Below are positions 22,030 through 28,004 of a stretch of 28,004 bases of DNA, in pieces. Made by a program: the position numbers and the translations under genes. The stretch lies in contig WELA01006134.1 of NCBI GenBank assembly GCA_009602735.1, positions 226,359 through 254,362 on the forward strand, in the 5' to 3' direction. The first letter of the stretch is position 1. Each line of letters begins with the position of its first letter. A model generated the notes under the pieces. That model was not told where the DNA came from. It searched no databases and worked only from the letters and a program-made list of their open reading frames with translations. This DNA is from Mesotaenium endlicherianum (lineage: Eukaryota; Streptophyta; Zygnematophyceae; Zygnematales; Mesotaeniaceae).

Positions 22030-22230
22030 TGTAGCAAGTATATAAACAAGAGCTAGAACATAGAAAGACATTCCAGAATCACTCTTGTACGTGCCAAATT
22101 CCAGAAATACATTAACTTTCAAGAAGTCATCCCTCTTTCAAGAAGCTACCACTTGTGTTCAAAGATCCTTGTCTTGAATAGATAAAGTATTCTATTTTAC
22201 TAAGTACTATCTATCTGTTTCACTACAACA
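22030..22230 (+). mobile_element. Short LTR-like segment between the two gag copies
   Basis: It starts TGTAGCAAGTATATAAAC and ends CACTACAACA, so it has TG...CA ends with a TGTAG/CTACA inverted pair and a TATATAA near its start. There are no matching flanking duplications, and it sits exactly at the junction where the first copy stops and the second begins. It could be a recombined LTR or unrelated filler. Confidence 0.3.
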
Positions 22231-23408
22231 AGCATGCGAAAGTCACTTGAAATGGTGAGTGCTGTGTTAGTTTCCAAGTGAAAGGGGCAGAGTGCCCTAG
22301 TGGAAGCGTAGTGACTCACGAGGAAAAGAACTAGTTGCAATCATACTAAAGAGTGCAGCGGCATATCACTAAGAAAGCTTAGGAATATTACTCAAAATTT
22401 TGAGTAGTAAGAAATTGCTTATAAATGATGTAGAATGAAAGGCCTTGTCATTACAAACCCGTAGAAGTTTACAGAAGTGAAAACTGATAAGAAATGAAGT
22501 AGTTATGTCTATTTATAGTTTTCTACGACGGCCGCTCGCCCCTAGGCGGGAGGGCCGCTTAGCAATGGATTTTCCTAAGTGTTTGTCAAATCGTCCCTTC
22601 CAGAATATTTGTGAGAAAGCCAGATCAGTCTCATCTGACGTGTTGGGCCGTATTGACGTCCACATACATGCATTGACATTACTAGAATATTCTATCTTAG
22701 ACGCGCTAGGCTAAATCGAAACTTCTAGGTAAATCGACCTGGTCGGCACTCTGCGTCAGCCAAACCTACGTGAAGGTTCGAGTTCATTCTAACGGGCCAG
22801 ATTACTCGACGCTGTCGGTCAATCCGACGGTCGCGCTCACCGCGAATTAAGGACAGTCGTCAACCGACCTCAAAACTAATTAAACTTCGAAAAGCCTTAA
22901 CTCTCTCAAGACTTGACCAAATTCGATGAACTTTATATCAGAATGACCACAAAAACAAACTCTACACTACCATACAATCAAAACATACTTTCATGAAACT
23001 CAAAAATGCACTTTATAAACCTATGACCTTGCACCAAGTTCTCAGAAGTCTCAATTGTCGAATTGCTGATAGCAAGAGAAGTATTAACAAGTAAAGCTCT
23101 CTGTGAAGAACTAAGTGAGCCCAGCCAAGCAGTGAAGAATTGTTATGGCGTGGTGTGGAGCGAAGAGCTCAAACCAGGCCAGCATAGATGTGCAGTTTCA
23201 TAATTTTGTAAGCTGTGACTTTGTGAAAGTTAAGCGAAAGCCTTGAAGGGCGATTTTTTTGATTATGGCATTGCCTGTTAAGCTGCTTAGACGTGATTTC
23301 TGCAAACTACAAACTTGTTCATTCTGTGAACCCTCAACTTGGGCGAAAGCCTGTGTGGAAGTAAGACGATTCTGTCCTACTTCTGACAAATTGGGTTGAT
23401 TGGTTCAA
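22228..23408 (+). mobile_element. Second copy of the retroelement leader, split by a solo LTR
   Basis: From AAGCATGCGAAAGTCAC it matches the leader of the first copy (20831 onward), including AAATGGTGAGTGC. It is interrupted at 22279-23033 and resumes at 23039 with TTCTCAGAAGTCTCAATTG up to the gag start at 23409. At the end of the leader the first copy has GGTTCAGGTGAAC, whereas this copy has GGTTCAAATGAAC. That removes the AG and creates an ATG. Confidence 0.7.
22279..23033. mobile_element. Solo LTR with 5-bp target duplication
   Basis: A 755-bp insertion is defined by comparison with the first leader copy. It begins TGAAAGG and ends CCTTGCA (TG...CA, six of seven bases inverted), and is flanked by CCAAG at 22274-22278 and 23034-23038. 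Removing it restores the uninterrupted TTTCCAAGTTCTCAG of the first copy. Size, ends and duplication fit a solo LTR left by LTR-LTR recombination. Its parent element is not in the window. The 69-codon open frame inside it has no meaning that I can see. Confidence 0.88.
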
Positions 23409-26253
23409 ATGAACAAGAATTCCCAAGCCAGTCGGGGATTGAGGCCATTGAAGGCTGCCGGTGTTCAACCTGGAAGGGGACCCGGAGAGATTCAACTGTA
23501 TATGCGATTGACGAGTGGAAGACTCTACCACCCTGTGGAGCCTGCAGAAGGTTCTGACTCTAGCCAGAGTCCACCAGGAAGTGAGACGTCTGAGCACACT
23601 GACAACCGGTGGAGTGAGCAACCGTCGAGAGACGAGTCTCGCCATATCTCCGCAAGCGGTGAGAACCCGGATAACACACGAGCCTTTGCACCTGATTCGG
23701 GCAGAGAGCAAGACGTGTGGGGTAGAGTTAGTGAGTCCTGGTCACCGTTCGAAATGGCCGATTATGATCAAGATGAAAATCCTAAGTTCAAGCTGTCTGC
23801 AAAGTGTTTTAGCGGACGAACCAGTGAAAATTGTCTCGTTTTCGAAGAGTTTGATGAGATCTACTGGGCAAAATTCTTTGAGAAGATTCGGAAGGATTCT
23901 TCTTATACGCAATCTATTGCATTTATAAGCTTGGTTCAATTTTAAATAAGGATGCCTTGTTGCTATCTCGCCAACTCCGGAAGGATGAGGATCTCACCCA
24001 AGAATGGGCATTTGGAGGGCAAAAAAGGGCTAGGAATTTGAAAATCCAGAAAGAGGCTGCTAAAGCCTGAATGTCTGCTTTATCTTCAGGAAGAGCAGTG
24101 CCAACTGCACCTGTTGAGAGCATAGACTTAGCTGCACTAACACGAGAATTAACGGAGGCCATGAGGCAACTCACTGAGGGCCAGCAAAGAGTTGCTACTC
24201 ATAATGATGATGCCGGCTCTGTCGCAGAGTTACAAAAGGTGTGTGCAGAACTGTTTGAAAAGATTGCTAATGCTCAGGAACAAGCAACGCGCAGAGCTGC
24301 ACCTTTTATTGGTCAGCAAGGCGATAGCGCCACAACAGAGGCAAGCCATGCGCAAGCCTTGGCTAGCTGTCGTAAGGATATGGAGGCTGGGGATGACCAG
24401 CTAGACTTCGAGCATTGCCTGCGCCATTTCTTTAAGTTGCTTCAAGCACGATTCCCAGAGGATCGCAATCTTAAGGTGCACCGTTATGTGCATTTTGTCC
24501 ATCAGAAGAACAAGACAGTCATGGAGGTTAAATCCAGATTGGTAGATCTCGCCAAAAAGGCAAAAATGTACGAGCCCAAAATAGTGGCTGACAAGTTTCT
24601 GTTGTGCTTGGGCAAGGAAACAGATCGTGAAGTCAAGCCACACCTGTCCGCAAAGCACGGGATTGACTGGGACATTGACGAGGCAGCCAAAATGGCACGC
24701 AATGTCGAAGAAGGTAAAGTGTGGTATAAGGAGGCTTTCAGGACGCTTATGGCTCCTGAGAGGAGGGAGGAATCCTCTCCGCCTAAGGCCAACAGCTCTA
24801 ATTTTCAGTTTAAGAAGAAGAGCGGGTCTTTCAATAAGTTTGCTAAGCACGCCAATATTGTTGAAACAACAGAGGGCTGTTGGAATTGCGGAAAATCAGG
24901 ACATCAAAAGAGAGGTTGTCCGTACCCGGATGCTAAGCAACTATAAGCTAGCAAGGCGCAGATATGCGCCCATTGCAGCAAGAAGGGACACTCAGAAGAT
25001 GAGTGCTGGTCTAAGAACCCAAATAAAGCCGCCATGGGCAAATGCTGCCACAAAAGAGGCAAACAAGGAGAAAAAGAAAGAAAAGGGTGGCTCTGGTAAC
25101 CGCAAGGGTAACCAGAAGTATGACGCTATGAGTGCAAAAATTGCTGAGTTGAAAGCTCAATTTGCGATACTAAATGCGCCTAATGTCTACTATGATACAG
25201 ATGTTGCAGAAAGGACCGTCTGCAAAGGCGAAAAATTGATGCCTGAAAAGGCTGTGGGTGCAACGGCTGCCGAACGAGCAGATCACGACCGTCTAGTGCC
25301 AAGGAATGCTGGGAAGCTTCCTTAGACTTTCTGGATCACTCTGGATGAAAATGAGATCTTGCAGCTGCGACAAGCCAGGCCTAGGACGCGTAGGACATTT
25401 AGTTTTTTGCTGGAGAAGCTGAAGGCCCTGGTGGAACACCGGATCCAGCAAGCTTCTAAGCTTTCTCTCGCTGATTTGCATATCATCTACCCGTTCACGG
25501 TTGAAGAAGCCGGACATCAACTGGATATAGCTGAGGAGGGTGCAAACAACGCCTCATTGCCTACCAATTTTAGCACCGTGAGAGTGCAGAATAGGGATGG
25601 TGCACTAATATTCAACAACTGGGCCGCCCCCAACATTTTTGTTGGATACGGGCGCACAACTAGTCATCCTGGGAAAGCGAGCTGTGAAAGCTCTAGGATT
25701 GACGGAAAGGGACTTGAAAGAGAGTCCTTCCAGTTGAGAACTGCCTCAGGGCAAGTCTCAAAGTCTTGTGGGATTACCCGCAAGCCTGTGAAAATCACAA
25801 TAAATTCAGGGAGGCCTGAAGAGGCGTCACTACTCATGGAGTGCAGAGTGATGGGGGCAGAGAACTATGATGTTCTCTTGGGAACAGAAGCGCTGATTCC
25901 CTTGGGTATTGTCATTGATCTGCGGAAGCGGAGGGTGACTTACCAGTCAACAGATCAGCAGCTGGCAGGAGAAATTCCTGTGAAGATGGTTTGCACAGGA
26001 GAAGCAAACTACGGGCTGCTAGACTGCTGCGTTAACAACAGGTACCCAGAATCCTATATGAACATCATGAAGAGCGAAGAGGAAAGCTATACGAGCATCA
26101 ACATGCCAACACCCTTGGTATGGCAACCTCGGATTATGGAGCATTTGGAGACTGTGAGTAAAAGGGACCGCGGCCCGCAAGAGCTGCTGCCAGTACCCTA
26201 CCTAGTTACCTCTATTGCAAAATTAATGCCTGTAGTCGAGCGGCTGCCGCAAG
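23409..26253 (+). pseudogene. Retrotransposon gag-protease, second copy, decayed and truncated
   Basis: ATG at 23409 opens gag (RHISASGENPDNTRAF). A one-base loss near 23939 gives a stop, and a TGA lies at 24068. The next frame (24071-24946) carries the capsid-like part and a CCHC zinc knuckle (CWNCGKSGHQKRGC, 24878-24919). A TAA at 24944 separates it from a second CCHC knuckle (CAHCSKKGHSEDEC, 24965-25006) in the same frame. After a frame change comes a Lys-rich linker, then the aspartic protease region: the active-site LLDTGA word (25639-25656) is out of frame with the rest, while YDVLLGTEALIPLG (near 25870) is in the 25359-26258 frame. The start of the next element's LTR at 26254 cuts it, so reverse transcriptase and integrase are not seen here. 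It resembles Ty3/Gypsy-type gag-protease order, but the class is not proven. Confidence 0.8.
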
Positions 26254-26974
26254 TGTAATGAATCAGTATATTGGTTGACATAATATTCATTTAAATATAA
26301 TAGTTAATTAAGTTCAGCCTGCTGAAGTCTAGTTAATGATCAACCTGCTGGACTTTATATTTAATATCAGTATAATGACTCGGCCCAAAGTAGCAGGCTG
26401 AGGTCACCTTAAGTCAGCTTGCTGACACATTCTTTGACAGCCAGCTGACTTCCGTACTCGGTAGCAGCGAACTGCCTCGATATGCATCTAAGTGTGGTAT
26501 GCTAGATGAATGGCCAGATGACATCCCTATGATGGATGGCTATTCGGGATGATGGGAGATGGCGGTGGATTTGGTTAACCGAGGTCCTACCAACGTGGTT
26601 AACTCCCGGGTAGGCGGTGCCATCGCACTGACCGTTGAACAGTAAACTCATTCCATGTACATATGCTAGGCATTGCTCTCGAGTTCGGCATTCGGAAACG
26701 AGGCCAACTCTCTTGTACAGCTTACTGAGAGAGATCTGAATCCAAGGCGAGAAGCCATTGATACGCACTGTCTTCTAACCTTGCTTCTGTATGAGTTTAC
26801 TGATTTGCATTATTGATGCTAGTTTACTCGCATTCGACTGACGAGTATTATCCACTGCTGGTATGTTGACCTTTGCCGTTAAACCAGTTAACGGAAACAC
26901 CATAAAGATTACTTGCTGATATAAAGATCTTTATTAATTGTTAAATTGCCTATTTGGTAAGTCGATTCATTTCA
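26254..26974 (+). mobile_element. 5' LTR of a second LTR retrotransposon
   Basis: It starts TGTAATGAATC and ends GATTCATTTCA, an 11-bp terminal inverted pair with one mismatch, for a length of 721 bp. A primer-binding site follows one base later. TATAAAG at 26920-26926 could be the promoter box. It lies inside the protease region of the older element, replacing its continuation. The matching 3' LTR and target duplication must lie beyond the window. Confidence 0.9.
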
Positions 26975-26975
26975 G

Positions 26976-26987
26976 TGGTATCGGAGC
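26976..26987 (+). other. Primer-binding site for initiator tRNA-Met
   Basis: TGGTATCGGAGC directly follows the LTR (one G between). It differs by one base from TGGTATCAGAGC, the complement of the 3' end of plant initiator tRNA-Met used by many plant LTR retrotransposons to prime minus-strand synthesis. Confidence 0.9.
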
Positions 26988-27008
26988 AGTTATCACAGTC
27001 TTCTTTGT

Positions 27009-28004
27009 ATGGTAAGGACAAGGTCTCAAACTAGCAACTCTCGGGACATGGAGAACCAGGATAACGAGAATGTCAAAAACCAGGCGGAAAGCCATGTAGC
27101 GGGAAACCGTACCTATTCTGAAGCAGTAGCAGATACTGCAGTTAGGGAGGCTGCAGAGGAGGCAGCTGTTATTGTCGCAGTCGCAACACAGCAAGCTGAG
27201 GAGGGGAGAGCCAGATTAGAAGCTGAACAAGTAGCAAAGGCCGCTGAAGATACAGAAAGGAGGGAAGGACAGCCGGCTGACGAGCGTACTGTTGAAGAAC
27301 TTATGGCATCAAGGGCCAATGTTCTGAACCCACCTCCTGCCGTACAACTCAATGTACCCCTAGGTCAAATACGTGACCGGCTGAATGCGGCAGGAATTGC
27401 TGCTGCAGGAGCAAGAGGGATTGTTGAGGACACTACTCAGCGAGTAGATGCCAATGCTGCTGCTGCATTTGCTAATCTACCACCCCAAAATGTAGACTTG
27501 GGAGCATTGTTCGTTCAGATGCAGTCGCAAATGGCGACCATGTATCAGTCCCAGCAGGAGGACAAAAGAATCATAATGTCCCTACTCCGGGACAGAGACC
27601 AACTGGGGTCTCACACCACTAGTGGTGGTGGCCGAGGGCCTAGTAAGCCCAAGCCGAAACCTCCCCAGGAATATGATCCTGAGGGAAACAGAAAATATTA
27701 CCTGATCAAGTTTCTCGCGGATGTTGAGCAGTGGCTGGAGAACTACCCAGAACTGCAAGATCACGAGAAGGTCAGGCACACCGATGCGCTACTGAAAGGC
27801 AGTGCCGCAGACTGGTGGTTTTACTGGAAAGGAGAGCGTAAGGCTCGGCAACTCAGTGACCCTACGTGGGTAGAGTTTGTCGAGAAGTTGCATGAGAAGT
27901 TTGATGTCATCAACCAGCAGGAGAAAGCTATCTATGCGATGATCTCCCTGACACTGAAGAAGACCACTTCAGTTGCTGAGTTTGCTCAAAAGTTCCAAGA
28001 GAAC
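27009..28004 (+). CDS. gag: Retrotransposon gag polyprotein, open to the window edge
   Basis: The first ATG after the primer site opens 332 codons without a stop, in frame to the last base of the window. The N-terminal third is Ala/Glu-rich and probably helical (REAAEEAAVIVAVATQQAEE). After a Gly/Pro/Lys-rich linker (SGGGRGPSKPKPKPP) comes a capsid-like gag domain: WLENYPELQDHEKVRHTDAL, LKGSAADWWFYWKGE, then TWVEFVEKLHEKFDV and KTTSVAEFAQKFQEN. This is the pattern of the Retrotrans_gag family. The uninterrupted frame contrasts with the decayed element it is inserted in and suggests a more recent arrival. Protease and polymerase parts would follow outside the window. Confidence 0.88.
   Translation, partial: MVRTRSQTSNSRDMENQDNENVKNQAESHVAGNRTYSEAVADTAVREAAEEAAVIVAVATQQAEEGRARLEAEQVAKAAEDTERREGQPADERTVEELMASRANVLNPPPAVQLNVPLGQIRDRLNAAGIAAAGARGIVEDTTQRVDANAAAAFANLPPQNVDLGALFVQMQSQMATMYQSQQEDKRIIMSLLRDRDQLGSHTTSGGGRGPSKPKPKPPQEYDPEGNRKYYLIKFLADVEQWLENYPELQDHEKVRHTDALLKGSAADWWFYWKGERKARQLSDPTWVEFVEKLHEKFDVINQQEKAIYAMISLTLKKTTSVAEFAQKFQEN

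Noticed and set aside
22505..22714. 69-codon open frame inside the solo LTR
   Set aside because: Short, no motif, and entirely within a segment defined as an LTR by its ends and target duplication.

Overview
The window reads as nuclear DNA of a green-lineage eukaryote with a large, repeat-rich genome. The evidence is: spliced genes with long introns and GT-AG boundaries; a five-exon homologue of the plant F-box protein SKIP16 (F-box, SMI1/KNR4-like and ApaG domains); a secreted arabinogalactan-like protein with a GPI-type tail; an intronless tRNA-Ile(AAU) with internal A and B boxes; and an LTR retrotransposon primed by initiator tRNA-Met. Low gene density and nested transposons would fit a streptophyte alga of the Chara type. 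That placement is inference and no marker here proves it.

Layout. Positions 1-3059 hold a (CCCTAG)n telomere-like tract and two or three exons of a plus-strand gene I do not recognise, between very long pyrimidine-rich stretches. Positions 4520-5974 (minus) hold the arabinogalactan-like gene, with the GPI signal on its own small exon and a 21-bp repeat in the intron. Positions 5975-11500 are gene-poor: a 10-bp repeat, a 13-bp-stem hairpin, tRNA-Ile at 7516-7589, then about 3.9 kb of AT-rich sequence with no convincing gene and one possible retroelement edge near 10338. Positions 11501-15733 (minus) carry the SKIP16 homologue, whose introns are packed with microsatellites. Its large exon contains an N exactly where the reading frame slips.

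Positions 16555-28004 are a stack of transposons. Two copies of one retroelement leader lie head-to-head and form a ~1.2-kb-arm imperfect palindrome centred near 17820. The right arm is split by a 2.1-kb piggyBac element with TTAA duplications, 13-bp inverted ends and a transposase lacking its catalytic core; the left arm preserves the matching unoccupied site. Past the right arm come a first gag pseudogene, a 0.2-kb LTR-like piece, a second copy of the same leader and gag (its leader split by a 755-bp solo LTR with CCAAG duplications), and a decayed gag-protease region. That region is cut at 26254 by the 721-bp 5' LTR of a different, apparently younger retrotransposon. Its gag frame is open for 332 codons to the window edge.

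Nothing here adds up to a new multi-gene system. The most informative structures are the nested transposon stratigraphy, the piggyBac filled/empty site pair with subterminal palindromes, the conserved ATG-GTGAGT junction in the retroelement leader, and the heptad-sized repeat in the arabinogalactan gene intron.
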